Assembly: GCF_000739655.1 (NCBI RefSeq)
Contig: NZ_BATR01000040.1
Coordinates: 1-64,000, forward strand
Direction of reading: 5' to 3'
DNA from: Verrucomicrobium sp. BvORR106
Lineage (GTDB): Bacteria; Verrucomicrobiota; Verrucomicrobiia; Verrucomicrobiales; Verrucomicrobiaceae
Length of the DNA: 64,000 nt
The notes beneath the pieces were generated by a model. That model had not been told where the DNA came from, did not search any database, and worked only from the letters and a program-made list of their open reading frames with translations. This document shows, piece after piece, positions 53,886 through 63,039 of this stretch (positions within the stretch are counted from its first letter, which is position 1; every line of letters begins with the position of its first letter). Both the position numbers and the translations under genes were made by a program.

Positions 53886-56519
53886 ATGGCCACCCTCCGC
53901 TTGCTCGCCCCCCTGTCCGGCCAGACCTGGCCGATCGAACGCATCCCTGACCCCGTGTTTGCCCAGAAGATGGTGGGCGACGGCATTTCCATCGACCCGA
54001 TCGATGGCGTGCTGAAGGCCCCGTGTGATGGAGAGGTGATGACCCTGCATGCCGCCGGGCATGCGGTGACCCTGCGCACGGCGGAGGGCGCAGAGGTGCT
54101 CATGCACATCGGCATCGATACGGTGGCGCTCAAAGGCCAGGGCTTCACCTCGAAAGTCAAGGTGGGGGACCAGGTGCAGGCCGGGACTCCGCTCATCGAG
54201 TTCGACCTCGACTTCATCGCCACCCACGCCCGCAGCGTGCTCACGCAGGTGGTGATCGCCAACAGCGACCGCGTGGAGCGCTGGGAGAAGGCCTCTGGCA
54301 ATGTGGTGGCAGGGCGGGACGTTCTGTTGACCCTCGAACTCAGCGCCGCCGCTGAAGGCGGGTACGGCAGTGACGGGGCGTCCGTCACCTCGGCGGCCAT
54401 TCTCATCCCCAATCCCTCCGGACTCCATGCGCGGCCTGCGGCCGTGGTGGCGAATCTGGCGAAGACCTTCCACGGCACCAACATCAAGCTGCAGGTGGGG
54501 GACCGTCAGGCGAATGCCCGCAGCGTGACCTCCATCATGGCTCTAGAGGTGGCGCGTGGGGACAAGGTCTATGTCATCGCCAGCGGAGCCCATGCGGAAG
54601 CCGCAGTGGCGAAGCTGGCCGAGGTGCTGGCGCAAGGCAGCGGGGATGAAGGCTCCGCGCCAGCTCCTGCCCCGGCCTCCACCACCGTGGCCCCTCTTTC
54701 TGCCCCACCGGAATCCGTGCGGAGGAAGTCAGAGGATCCGAATGTGCTGGAGGGCGTAGCGGCCTCACCGGGGCTCGCAGTGGGAGAGATCTTCCAGGTG
54801 CGGCATACGGAGATCGCCGTCACCGAAGAAGGCGAAGGCGTGGACGCAGAGCGTCGCCATCTGAGCGCCGCCATCGACGCCGCCAAAGGGCAGCTTGGGG
54901 CCATCCGGGCGCAGCTTCATGCGAAGTCGGATGCCGCCAAGGCCGCCATCTTTGCCGCGCATGAAGAGCTCGTTTCAGACCCGGATCTGTTGGAGATCGT
55001 GGAATCGGCGATCTCCAAGGGCAAGAGCGCGGCCTTTGCCTGGCGCGCGGCGGTGAACACGCATGCCAACCTGCTGGCCGCGCTGCGCAATGAACTGCTG
55101 GCCCAGCGTGCGAATGATGTCCGCGATGTGGGCCGCCGGGTGCTGGCGCTGCTCACGGGGGCGGAAATGCCCCGGCTGGAGTATCCGCAGAATGCCATCC
55201 TCATTGCCGAGGATCTTACGCCCTCGGATACAGCGTCGCTGGATCGCGGGAGAGTCATGGGCTTCTGCACTGTGCGCGGTGGCGCCACCTCGCACGTGGC
55301 CATCCTCGCCCGTTCCCTGGGGCTGCCAGCCCTGGCGGGCACTGAGCCTGCGGTGCTGGATGTTCCCAATGGCACCGTCGCCATCCTGGATGCGGGCAAG
55401 GGCACTCTGCGCCTGCATCCAAGTCCAGAGGAAATAACCCGCATTCACGCCGCCCAGGAGCGTGCGGAACGCCGCCGGGTGGAAGACCAGGCCCATGCTC
55501 ATGAGCCAGCCATCACCCGGGACGGCCATCGCGTGGAGGTGGTGGCGAACATCGGCGGTCTCAAGGAGGCGAAAAAGATCGCTGGTCTGGGTGGTGAAGG
55601 CGTGGGCCTGCTGCGCTCGGAGTTCCTCTTCATGGAGCGCTCCGATGCTCCCACTGAAGACCAGCAGTACGAGTCCTATCGCGCCATCATCGAGGCGGTG
55701 GGCACGGACGGCCCCGTGATCATCCGGACTCTGGATGTGGGGGGCGACAAGCCGCTGACCTACCTGCCCATCCCCAAGGAAGACAATCCCTTCCTGGGCG
55801 AGCGGGGCGTGCGCGTGGGGCTGGACCGCCCTGAACTCCTGCGCACCCAGCTCCGCGCCATCCTGCGGGCGGCGCCGGCGGGGAAGAAGGTGAGTGTGAT
55901 GTTCCCCATGATCGCCACCCTGGGTGAGTTGCGTGAGGTGAAGGCCATCATGGCCGAGGAAGCGGCCCGGCTGGGGCTGCCCACCATCCCCACCGGCATC
56001 ATGGTGGAGGTACCCGCCGCGGCCGTCATGGCCGCGCAGTTTGCGAAGGAGGCGGACTTCTTCTCCATCGGCACCAACGACCTCACCCAGTACACCCTGG
56101 CCATGGACCGCGGGCACCCCAAGCTGGCACCCAAGGTTGACGGCTTGAACCCTGCGGTGCTGCAGCTCATTGCGCTCACCGTGGAGGGCGCGCATCGGGA
56201 GGGGCGGTTCGTCGGCATCTGCGGCGGTCTGGCCAGTGATCCGCATGCGGTGCCCATCCTCATCGGCCTGGGTGTGGATGAACTGAGCGTGAGCCTGCCA
56301 TCGATCCCCGCCATCAAGGCGCAGATCCGCACGCTCAGTCTGGCGGATTGTCGCGTGCTCGCGCAGCAGGCGCTGGCCGTGGGTTCCCCGGAGGAGGTGC
56401 GCGCCCTGGTGCCTGATCCTGATGAGTCGTCATTGCCGCCTTCCGCAGGTGCAGGGGGCGCTCCCTCTGCCCCGGCCGCACCCGAGCCCGTGCCCGAACC
56501 AACCTTAGCCGCCCATTGA
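53886..56519 (+). CDS. PTS EIIA(Glc)-HPr-EI fusion protein
   Basis: An 877-residue cytoplasmic multi-domain phosphocarrier. Order: EIIA of the glucose type (1-150; active His74 in HIGIDTV, second His59); HPr (about 166-255; His181 in [10 protein letters not shown] and the regulatory-type Ser in the VTSIMALEV segment); an Ala/Pro linker; enzyme I (about 285-850; His470 in [15 protein letters not shown]-site Cys779 in [10 protein letters not shown]). It can thus pass phosphate from PEP to its own EIIA and then to the membrane EIICB encoded 1 base downstream. The arrangement is like NagF/FPr-type fusions of Pseudomonas. The ATG at 53886 begins the EIIA fold. Confidence 0.96.
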   Translation: MATLRLLAPLSGQTWPIERIPDPVFAQKMVGDGISIDPIDGVLKAPCDGEVMTLHAAGHAVTLRTAEGAEVLMHIGIDTVALKGQGFTSKVKVGDQVQAGTPLIEFDLDFIATHARSVLTQVVIANSDRVERWEKASGNVVAGRDVLLTLELSAAAEGGYGSDGASVTSAAILIPNPSGLHARPAAVVANLAKTFHGTNIKLQVGDRQANARSVTSIMALEVARGDKVYVIASGAHAEAAVAKLAEVLAQGSGDEGSAPAPAPASTTVAPLSAPPESVRRKSEDPNVLEGVAASPGLAVGEIFQVRHTEIAVTEEGEGVDAERRHLSAAIDAAKGQLGAIRAQLHAKSDAAKAAIFAAHEELVSDPDLLEIVESAISKGKSAAFAWRAAVNTHANLLAALRNELLAQRANDVRDVGRRVLALLTGAEMPRLEYPQNAILIAEDLTPSDTASLDRGRVMGFCTVRGGATSHVAILARSLGLPALAGTEPAVLDVPNGTVAILDAGKGTLRLHPSPEEITRIHAAQERAERRRVEDQAHAHEPAITRDGHRVEVVANIGGLKEAKKIAGLGGEGVGLLRSEFLFMERSDAPTEDQQYESYRAIIEAVGTDGPVIIRTLDVGGDKPLTYLPIPKEDNPFLGERGVRVGLDRPELLRTQLRAILRAAPAGKKVSVMFPMIATLGELREVKAIMAEEAARLGLPTIPTGIMVEVPAAAVMAAQFAKEADFFSIGTNDLTQYTLAMDRGHPKLAPKVDGLNPAVLQLIALTVEGAHREGRFVGICGGLASDPHAVPILIGLGVDELSVSLPSIPAIKAQIRTLSLADCRVLAQQALAVGSPEEVRALVPDPDESSLPPSAGAGGAPSAPAAPEPVPEPTLAAH

Positions 56520-56520
56520 C

Positions 56521-58299
56521 ATGCCCTCGCTCAAACACGCCTTCTCGCTGCTCCAGAAGATCGGCAAGTGCATGATGCTGCCGGTCTCGGTGCTCCCCGT
56601 GGCCGGCATTCTGCTCGGGGTTGGCAGCGCGAACTTCTCGTGGCTGCCGGAGATCGTCTCCCAGATCATGGCGGCCTCGGGGAACGCCATCTTTGCCAAC
56701 CTGCCCCTGCTCTTTGCCATCGGCGTGGCCATCGGTCTCACAGACAACGATGGCGTCTCCGCCCTGGCGGGCACGGTGGGGTTCGTGGTGTTTCTGGCCG
56801 CCATGGGCATCTGCGCGAAACTGCGTGGGATTGAGGTCACGCCCATCATGGGCATCCCCTCCATTGAGACCGGGGTGTTTGGCGGCATCATCGTGGGGCT
56901 CATCGCGGCGGCGGTGTTCAACCGATTTTACAAGATCCAGCTGCCCAGTTACCTGGGGTTCTTTGCCGGGAAGCGCTCGGTGCCCATCATCACGGCCTTC
57001 GCCGTCATCATCGCGGGCGCGGTGCTCAGCTTCATCTGGCCGCCTATCGGCGGGGCCATCAAGGCCTTTTCCAACTGGGCCGTGCACGGTCAGCCCGCCC
57101 TGGCCTTCACCATCTACGGGCTGGTGGAGCGGGCGCTCATCCCCTTTGGCCTGCACCATGTGTGGAACGTGCCCTTCTTCTTCCAGGCCGGTGAATTCCA
57201 GGATCCGGTCTCCGGCCAGATCGTGCATGGGGAGATCGCGCGGTTCATTGCCGGGGATCCCACTGCGGGCAACATGACCGGCGGTTATCTTTTCAAGATG
57301 TGGGGCCTGCCCGCCGCCGCCATCGCCATGTGGCGCTCCGCTCGTCCGGAAAACCGGGCCAAGGTGGGCGGCATCATGATCTCCGGCGCGCTCACCGCCT
57401 TCCTCACCGGCATCACGGAGCCCATCGAGTTCGCCTTCCTCTTCGTCGCCCCCGTGCTGTACGGCATCCACGCCGTGCTCGCCGGACTGGCGTACTGCCT
57501 CTGTGTGCTGCTGGGCATCAAGCACGGCTTCACCTTTTCGCACGGCCTCATCGACTACGTCGTGTTGTTTCCCAAGTCCCACGGTGCCCTCTGGCTCTTC
57601 GTTCTGGGCCCCATCTGGGCCGTGCTGTATTACAGCGTGTTCAAGTACGCCATCCGCAAGTTCAACCTCATGACCCCGGGCCGTGAGGTGGAGGATGAGT
57701 CGGTCAAAGCCGCCCGCGCCGCCGGGGCGGACAGCTTTGCGCTGCAACTGGTGCGCGCCTTCGGCGGCCGGTCCAATATCGTGAGCCTGGACGCCTGCAT
57801 CACCCGTCTGCGTGTGCAGCTGGCTGATGTGCAGAAGGCTAGCCCTGAGAAGCTGAAAGCCCTGGGTGCCGCCGGCGTGGTGGTGGTAGGCGATGGCGTG
57901 CAGGCCATCTTCGGCACCCGCAGTGAAAACCTGAAGACGGAGATGCAGGAGTACCTCAAAACCGCCGGCCCCGAAGCGGATGAAGTGGAGGCCGCCTCTC
58001 CGGTGAAGGTTGTAGCCGTACCCGCTGGTCTGCAACCCAGACTGCGTGATCCCGATGCCGCCCGCAAGGTCAGCACTTTGATCTCTGCCCTCGGCGGCAA
58101 GGCCAATATCGAACGCGTGGACGCCTGCGCCGAAACCCGCCTGCGTCTGGTGCTGAATGATGACAAACAGCTCAACGAATCCGCCCTCCAGGCGGCAGGC
58201 ATCAGCGGCATTGTGAAACTGCCCGGCCGCACCGTGCACCTCCTGGCGGGATTGAATGCCGACCAGTATGCGGCCGAGATGCGTGGGCAGATGGCGTAA
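56521..58299 (+). CDS. ptsG: PTS glucose-specific EIICB with a second EIIB domain (PtsG-type)
   Basis: A 592-residue membrane permease. The EIIC part (1-385) follows E. coli PtsG closely over long lines ([80 protein letters not shown]). EIIB1 has the phosphorylated Cys426 in [11 protein letters not shown] second EIIB-like domain (about 500-592) follows with Cys536 in [11 protein letters not shown]; its substrate-facing residues differ slightly. Glucose is the likely sugar because the EIIC part is far closer in look to PtsG than to NagE. It follows the phosphocarrier gene with no gap. EIIA is not on this protein but on the fusion upstream. Confidence 0.95.
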   Translation: MPSLKHAFSLLQKIGKCMMLPVSVLPVAGILLGVGSANFSWLPEIVSQIMAASGNAIFANLPLLFAIGVAIGLTDNDGVSALAGTVGFVVFLAAMGICAKLRGIEVTPIMGIPSIETGVFGGIIVGLIAAAVFNRFYKIQLPSYLGFFAGKRSVPIITAFAVIIAGAVLSFIWPPIGGAIKAFSNWAVHGQPALAFTIYGLVERALIPFGLHHVWNVPFFFQAGEFQDPVSGQIVHGEIARFIAGDPTAGNMTGGYLFKMWGLPAAAIAMWRSARPENRAKVGGIMISGALTAFLTGITEPIEFAFLFVAPVLYGIHAVLAGLAYCLCVLLGIKHGFTFSHGLIDYVVLFPKSHGALWLFVLGPIWAVLYYSVFKYAIRKFNLMTPGREVEDESVKAARAAGADSFALQLVRAFGGRSNIVSLDACITRLRVQLADVQKASPEKLKALGAAGVVVVGDGVQAIFGTRSENLKTEMQEYLKTAGPEADEVEAASPVKVVAVPAGLQPRLRDPDAARKVSTLISALGGKANIERVDACAETRLRLVLNDDKQLNESALQAAGISGIVKLPGRTVHLLAGLNADQYAAEMRGQMA

Positions 58300-58492
58300 G
58301 CCCGCTGCGCGGGCAGACACAAGACTGCCAGACACAAGACGCAAGACCTGAGCTGACGCACAAGAGCTCGTACCCAACGGAGTGGTCAGTAAAGGGAGCG
58401 AGGGACATTCTTGTCCCGGTCCCGGACAAGCGTCCCATGACCTGGAGTCGAACCCATCGCCTCCCCACTTATCACTTTTCACTCTCAACTTT
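58300..58492. repeat. Repeat words (families F, C, J) between ptsG and the hydroxylase gene
   Basis: Family F (GACACAAGACTGCCAGACAC) at 58315-58365, a family C end at 58385-58425 (CAGTAAAGGGAGCGAGGGAC), and family J (CTTTTCACTCTCAACTTTTTAC) at 58474-58495. The two genes converge here. No U-tract terminator was seen. Confidence 0.6.
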
Positions 58493-60553
58493 TTACTTTG
58501 CCATTATCCCCCGCGGCACATCCATCATCGCGAACCGGCTGCCCATGAGCCTCGCAAACGGCCCCCGCAACAATACCCCGCCGAGGATCGCGTCTCTTAA
58601 CCACGAAGCGGGCAGCCCGGTCCAGGTGCCCAGCCACATGCCTTGGGCGGCGCGGTCGGCGGCCAGGCGGGCGGCGCGTTGACGGTGCCGCTGGTAGGCC
58701 TCGAGCAGGCTCCGGGCATCCTGCCCACCGCTGAGCATCTGGGGTAGCAGGGCCGAGAGCATCTCCGCATCGGCGAAGCCCACGTTCATGCCCTGGCCGC
58801 CAATGGGGCTCATGGCGTGCGCGGCATCGCCACAGAGGATCACGCGGTGATCGTAGAGCACCTCACAGTCTTTCCGGTGGGGCGTGAACGCACTCTGGTT
58901 GAGCTGATCTGTCCGGTCCAGCACGATGCCCGCCCGCTGTTGCACGATCTGGCTGATGAATCCGCGGGGGATCACCAGCAGCGGGCCGGGAGTTTGCACG
59001 ATCCAGCGGCGAATGCCGCTGGGTAGAGGAAATGACTCTACGGCTCCCTCTGGAGTGAAAAACAGATGCGCCCCCTCGCCAAGCCCGCTGCGATCCGCGA
59101 AGTCCCCCATCACAAAGTGGCAGCCATATTGTTTCTCCCGGGTGCGGATCTTGAGATGCTGGCGGATGCTGCTGCGCCACCCGTCGCAGGCCACGGTGAA
59201 GGCGGCTCGGAGTTGAAAGTCCCCGCCCTGGAGCGCGACCACGCCGGGCTCCGACTGTGACAGGCCGGTCACCTCCCGATTCCGGTGCAGAGTGACATTG
59301 GAAAACTGGCGGAGGTTCTGCTCCAGCAGGGCCATGGTGACCTGCTGGGGCACGGAGAGGATGTAGGGATGCCTGCCGGGAAGTTCACGGAAAGAACAAA
59401 TTCCGGCCAGGCCGTTCACTCCGTGCACCTGCACGTCTTGGATCTTCACCCCGCGCACCACGAAGGCATCTGCCAGCCCGGCTTGCGAGAGGATTTCCAG
59501 CGAGGGCGGTGTGATGCCGATGGCCCGGGAGTGGGAAGGCGGGGCGGGGCTCTTTTCCAGCACCACCACGCGCAGGCCGGTGGGACCCAGGAGATTGGCC
59601 AGCAGCAGCCCCACCGGGCCGGCACCCACAATGGCGATGTCACATGCCCTCGTCCCGGCCACGCTGACAGACGCAGTCAGAGGAGCAGGAGTACCTGCAT
59701 CACCGGCGCTGGGTGGGTGTGGTGACGGCGGACACATGGGAGCCGGGAGAATTCTGGGAAACCAATACGGCACGTTCTGCTGGTAGCGAGCAAAAGCCTC
59801 GCCATAGTAGCGTCGATAGCGGCGCTCTTTCATGACTGGCGCCGCCACGCAGTACAGTGTCCACAGCAAGGCCAGGCCTGCATGGTCCGGCGTCCAGACA
59901 GGGGCGGTCCACAGGATGAGGGTGAAGGACGAGTAGATTGGCTGTCGGCTGTACCGGAACATGCCCGTCCTTGCAAAGGGCTGGTAGATGGGGCGTTGGT
60001 TCCGCCAGATGGAACGCCATCCGAGGCTGCCGATCTGCACATCCAGGCCGGCGTCGTGCATGGAACGCGCGAGCAGGATCCAGGAAATCACATAGGCCAC
60101 GGTGAGCAGGCTCTTCAGCATCCCGTGGGGTGCCGCCCACACCACGCCGGTGGGGGACCAGAGTAGGAAGGTGAGCAGAAGCTGCAGGGAGGCGATGCCC
60201 GCGAAGATGGTGGTGGCAAGATCCCGCCCCAGACCCAGAGGGGCCAGGGTGGAAAGGATCTTCCGCCCCCGGCCTCCGAGCAGGAGGGAATGGGCGGCCG
60301 CAAATTGCAGCAGCAGCACTCCGTCCATCAACACAGCCTTCCAGCCATGAAGCTGAAGCAGACCCGACGTCAGCCCGGTGTACAGGCTGACGAACATAAC
60401 CACCACGGAGGCGGCGAAGAGGCTGTGGCAGGCTATTCCATAAGCCAGTGCCACCCACTGCTGGGTACGCGAGTACAGCGGCGGGGGCACGGCAGGGACG
60501 GCGGGCGACAGCAGACATGGGCGGGCCTTGCGGCCCGCGGGCTGACGTGACAT
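58493..60553 (-). CDS. Fusion: isoprenylcysteine-methyltransferase-like membrane domain + FAD monooxygenase
   Basis: A 686-residue fusion. Residues about 25-275 are a membrane O-methyltransferase of the ICMT/PEMT kind, with RYSRQPIYSSF and KERRYRRYYGEAFARYQQNVPYW near its end. After a Pro-rich linker (about 275-300), the rest is a class A flavoprotein hydroxylase: IAIVGAGPVGLLLANL (about 305-320), and the FAD ribityl motif LCGDAAHAMSPIGGQGMN (about 571-588). In Streptomyces griseus, separate srsB (methyltransferase) and srsC (hydroxylase) proteins tailor alkylresorcinols made by the type III PKS SrsA. Here both activities are joined and encoded 18 bases after the PKS gene. It probably methylates and hydroxylates phenolic lipids in the membrane. 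Confidence 0.88.
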   Translation of the reverse strand: MSRQPAGRKARPCLLSPAVPAVPPPLYSRTQQWVALAYGIACHSLFAASVVVMFVSLYTGLTSGLLQLHGWKAVLMDGVLLLQFAAAHSLLLGGRGRKILSTLAPLGLGRDLATTIFAGIASLQLLLTFLLWSPTGVVWAAPHGMLKSLLTVAYVISWILLARSMHDAGLDVQIGSLGWRSIWRNQRPIYQPFARTGMFRYSRQPIYSSFTLILWTAPVWTPDHAGLALLWTLYCVAAPVMKERRYRRYYGEAFARYQQNVPYWFPRILPAPMCPPSPHPPSAGDAGTPAPLTASVSVAGTRACDIAIVGAGPVGLLLANLLGPTGLRVVVLEKSPAPPSHSRAIGITPPSLEILSQAGLADAFVVRGVKIQDVQVHGVNGLAGICSFRELPGRHPYILSVPQQVTMALLEQNLRQFSNVTLHRNREVTGLSQSEPGVVALQGGDFQLRAAFTVACDGWRSSIRQHLKIRTREKQYGCHFVMGDFADRSGLGEGAHLFFTPEGAVESFPLPSGIRRWIVQTPGPLLVIPRGFISQIVQQRAGIVLDRTDQLNQSAFTPHRKDCEVLYDHRVILCGDAAHAMSPIGGQGMNVGFADAEMLSALLPQMLSGGQDARSLLEAYQRHRQRAARLAADRAAQGMWLGTWTGLPASWLRDAILGGVLLRGPFARLMGSRFAMMDVPRGIMAK

Positions 60554-60571
60554 GGCGATGCGGGGTGGGGG

Positions 60572-61735
60572 CTACGCAACCGTCAGGTCCGGTGACGGGC
60601 ATGTGACCTCAGTTCTGGGAGCCGTCACGGTGCAGCCACACCGTTCCAGCATGGCCGTTTCCACCGTGAGCCCGGGGCCGAAAGCCATGGCACAGGTGAG
60701 AGCCCTGCCTTCATCCGCGCTATCCAGCAGTTCTTTGAGCACGAAGAAGATCGTCGCACTGCTCATGTTGCCGTAGTCGCGCAGCACATGCCGCGAGGCC
60801 AGCAGGGAATCAGGTGAAAGGCCCAGCCCATCCTGCACCTTGTCCAAGATGGCACGTCCTCCCGGGTGCACTGCCCACTCCTCCACCTGCGGGAGCGTGA
60901 GGCCGCCCCGCTGCAGGACATCTTCCAGCAGCGGGCGCACCCGGGTGCCGAGGATCTCTGGCACATAGCTGCTCAGAACGATGTTGAAGCCCTCATTGCC
61001 AATGTCCCACGCCATGTCGGCCTCCCCGTCGGTGACGAGCGCAGAGGCAAAGCCCAGCACGCGGTAGGCCGGCCGGTCTGGAGAAGGATTCCTCGAACTC
61101 ACCAGCGCGGCGGCGGCCCCGTCGGCAAAGAGCGAGTTGGCCAGGATGCAGTCGGGCTGGTCATTGATCTGCATGTGCAGGGAGCAGAGCTCCAGGCACA
61201 TCACCAGCACCACCGCCTTGGGATCGGCTTCACAGAACTGGGCCGCCATGCGCAGCGCTGGGAAGGCAGCATAGCAGCCCATGAACCCCAGCGTGTAGCG
61301 TTGCACAGACTCCGGCAGCCCGAGCTCCCGGATGATGTGGTAATCCGGCCCGGGATTGGCAAAGCCGGTGCAGCTGGCAAAGACGATGTGGGTCACCTCC
61401 TGCGGGACAAAGTCCGATGTGGTGGCGAAGACCTTGCGCGCCAGCTGCACCGCCAGCGTGCGGGAAGCGCGCGTGTAGTACGTATTGCGCTCCGCCGTGC
61501 TGGGAGAGATCAGCGCACCCTCCGACGTGGTCTTGTAGAGCTCGGGATCGTGGCCTTCCATGAAGTCTCCGATCACGCTGTGGCGGGTCTCGATGCCGGA
61601 CCGGTTATACATGGCATGGATGAGCCGTCGTGTTCTCTGCTCCGGGGCCCATTCCTTCAAGCGATCACGAATGTAAGCCTGGCTGTAGGTGAACTCCGGC
61701 ACCTGGGTGCAGATCTGGTGAATGTATGCAGACAT
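60572..61735 (-). CDS. Type III polyketide synthase (alkylresorcinol/alkylpyrone type)
   Basis: A 387-residue homodimeric thiolase-fold enzyme that condenses malonyl-CoA units on a starter. The catalytic triad is visible: Cys122 in FASCTGFANPGPD, His289 in WAVHPGGRAIL and Asn322 in RDYGNMSSAT. The MYNRSGIETRHSV line is typical. Context (a fused methyltransferase-hydroxylase downstream, a YceI lipid-binding protein upstream) suggests long-chain acyl starters and phenolic lipid products, as in the srsABC cluster of Streptomyces. The chain length and product cannot be read from the sequence. Spacing is 12 bases from the YceI stop. Confidence 0.93.
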   Translation of the reverse strand: MSAYIHQICTQVPEFTYSQAYIRDRLKEWAPEQRTRRLIHAMYNRSGIETRHSVIGDFMEGHDPELYKTTSEGALISPSTAERNTYYTRASRTLAVQLARKVFATTSDFVPQEVTHIVFASCTGFANPGPDYHIIRELGLPESVQRYTLGFMGCYAAFPALRMAAQFCEADPKAVVLVMCLELCSLHMQINDQPDCILANSLFADGAAAALVSSRNPSPDRPAYRVLGFASALVTDGEADMAWDIGNEGFNIVLSSYVPEILGTRVRPLLEDVLQRGGLTLPQVEEWAVHPGGRAILDKVQDGLGLSPDSLLASRHVLRDYGNMSSATIFFVLKELLDSADEGRALTCAMAFGPGLTVETAMLERCGCTVTAPRTEVTCPSPDLTVA

Positions 61736-61747
61736 GGGTGGCGGGGT

Positions 61748-62353
61748 TCAGGCTTGTTTGCGGACGAGTTTCACCTGGGCGTGGACTTTCACGACATCAC
61801 CCACACGGATCACCAGCAACACCGATGGCACGCTGATGCCACACTTCTTCATCGACAAATCAAAGTCGAGGTCAAAGGTGGCTGTATCTCCGTTCAGCTC
61901 CCAGTGGGAGATGGTGCCTGTCACATCGTGGGTCTTACCCACCAGACTCAGTTTGAAAGGCAGCGTGGCGGGTTCTTTACCCGGGGCGGGGATGATGCGG
62001 CTGAAGGGCGCATCCAGGTTGGCGGTGATGAGGGGATACTCAAGCACCTTCATGGCCTTGCGCATGTTTTCATCGCGCTTGGGTTCCTGGGTGTCCATGT
62101 CTGTCGCCTTTACCTGGACCGTGGCCTTAAGGGACTCCGGCTGGTTGCTGGCATTCAGGGTGACCAGGGTGGTGAAGGGGGCTGCCGCCACGGTGCCCGA
62201 CCAGTCGTGCAGGGTGGAAGTGCCGGCAAAGGTGATGGTGCTGGTGCCAGCCCAGCGTTGCGGAGCGTCGGCACGTGCAGGGGCAGGTGAAGTCAGGAAG
62301 CAGAGAAGGGCCACGGCCAGACACAGGCCGGGCGTGAAGAAAAAGTGTTTCAT
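61748..62353 (-). CDS. YceI-family periplasmic lipid-binding protein
   Basis: A 201-residue exported protein (signal peptide 1-28, ending APARA) of the YceI family. Family lines are AGTSTITFAGTSTLHDWSGTV, VKATDMDTQEPKRDENMRKAM, EYPLITANLDAPF and the G.THDVTGTI.W strand. YceI proteins form lipocalin-like beta-barrels that bind isoprenoid or amphiphilic lipids. Being first in an operon with a type III PKS and a tailoring fusion, it might carry the phenolic lipid through the periplasm. The ATG at 62353 is clear; no strong ribosome binding site was seen. Confidence 0.92.
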   Translation of the reverse strand: MKHFFFTPGLCLAVALLCFLTSPAPARADAPQRWAGTSTITFAGTSTLHDWSGTVAAAPFTTLVTLNASNQPESLKATVQVKATDMDTQEPKRDENMRKAMKVLEYPLITANLDAPFSRIIPAPGKEPATLPFKLSLVGKTHDVTGTISHWELNGDTATFDLDFDLSMKKCGISVPSVLLVIRVGDVVKVHAQVKLVRKQA

Positions 62354-62540
62354 GGGAAAAGTGACTATCTGGAATCGGATGCAGTGAGACGGAAGAGGGG
62401 ATCACGTCAGGCAATCTGGCCGCGCAATGTCCCATAGCCGTAGCTGGACGTGCGTCGGCGGCCCGCCGGGATCACGAAGGTGAGGGGCATGATCCGGTCT
62501 GTCGTGGTTCAACGAACACGACGGACGGGGACCGCAGATC
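62354..62540. other. Spacer upstream of the YceI/PKS operon
   Basis: About 190 bases before the YceI gene, containing the presumed promoter of the phenolic lipid operon. I see no clear boxes or known repeat. Confidence 0.4.
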
Positions 62541-62951
62541 TCATAGCAGATAAACGCACAGGAGCTTCCGCATCGTGGCGGAGCTGGGCTTTACAGGAGG
62601 CGGGCCTCTGCTGGAGATGGCGCGTTCCAGAGTAACCGGTGCAGGCGGCACCTCCATGAAAACGGGCACCCAGTGCAGGGAGGGCACGGGCATTTGGACC
62701 GCTTCGCAGCACACGACCACGCAATCATCCGCGTCCCGGTCCAGTCTTTCGTCACAGTGGCAGGGCACTGTCGGTTCACTGGGCTTCTCCGTCTGGAGGG
62801 CCAGGGGAAGCTGACGGTCGGTGGTCCACCCCGATAGCACGCCGTGGTGATGATGGGGGACGTGGATGCCCAGAGGTTCAAGGACCTGGCATAAACACCC
62901 GGGAAGGACCATGAAAAGGCAGGTCCATACACACAGGAGAGATTTGAGCAC
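62541..62951 (-). CDS. Small Cys/His-rich exported protein, possible lipoprotein
   Basis: A 136-residue protein if started at the GTG at 62951 (a TTG at 62960 adds three residues). The hydrophobic N-terminus ends in a lipobox-like LPGC (about 15-18). The mature part has HVPHHHHG and a CHCDERLDRDADDCVVVCCE line, dense in His, Cys and acidic residues as in metal-binding proteins. No family was recognised. It lies upstream of the phenolic lipid operon on the same strand, separated by about 190 bases. Start and function are uncertain. Confidence 0.55.
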   Translation of the reverse strand: MLKSLLCVWTCLFMVLPGCLCQVLEPLGIHVPHHHHGVLSGWTTDRQLPLALQTEKPSEPTVPCHCDERLDRDADDCVVVCCEAVQMPVPSLHWVPVFMEVPPAPVTLERAISSRGPPPVKPSSATMRKLLCVYLL

Positions 62952-63039
62952 CACAGTCAATCGAAGTCACCCAGCCGGGCTCTGCGTATGACTGTGGCAC
63001 TAGAGGCATCGTTCAATGTGATGCGCAAAATTTGTCCAC

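Noticed and set aside
56335-58488. A 717-residue minus-strand open frame opposite ptsG
   Set aside because: Antisense to a certain PTS gene and into repeat sequence; no motif.
58493-61735. Plant-type flavonoid pathway
   Set aside because: The PKS is of the general bacterial type III kind, and the tailoring fusion fits phenolic lipids better than flavonoids; no chalcone isomerase is seen.
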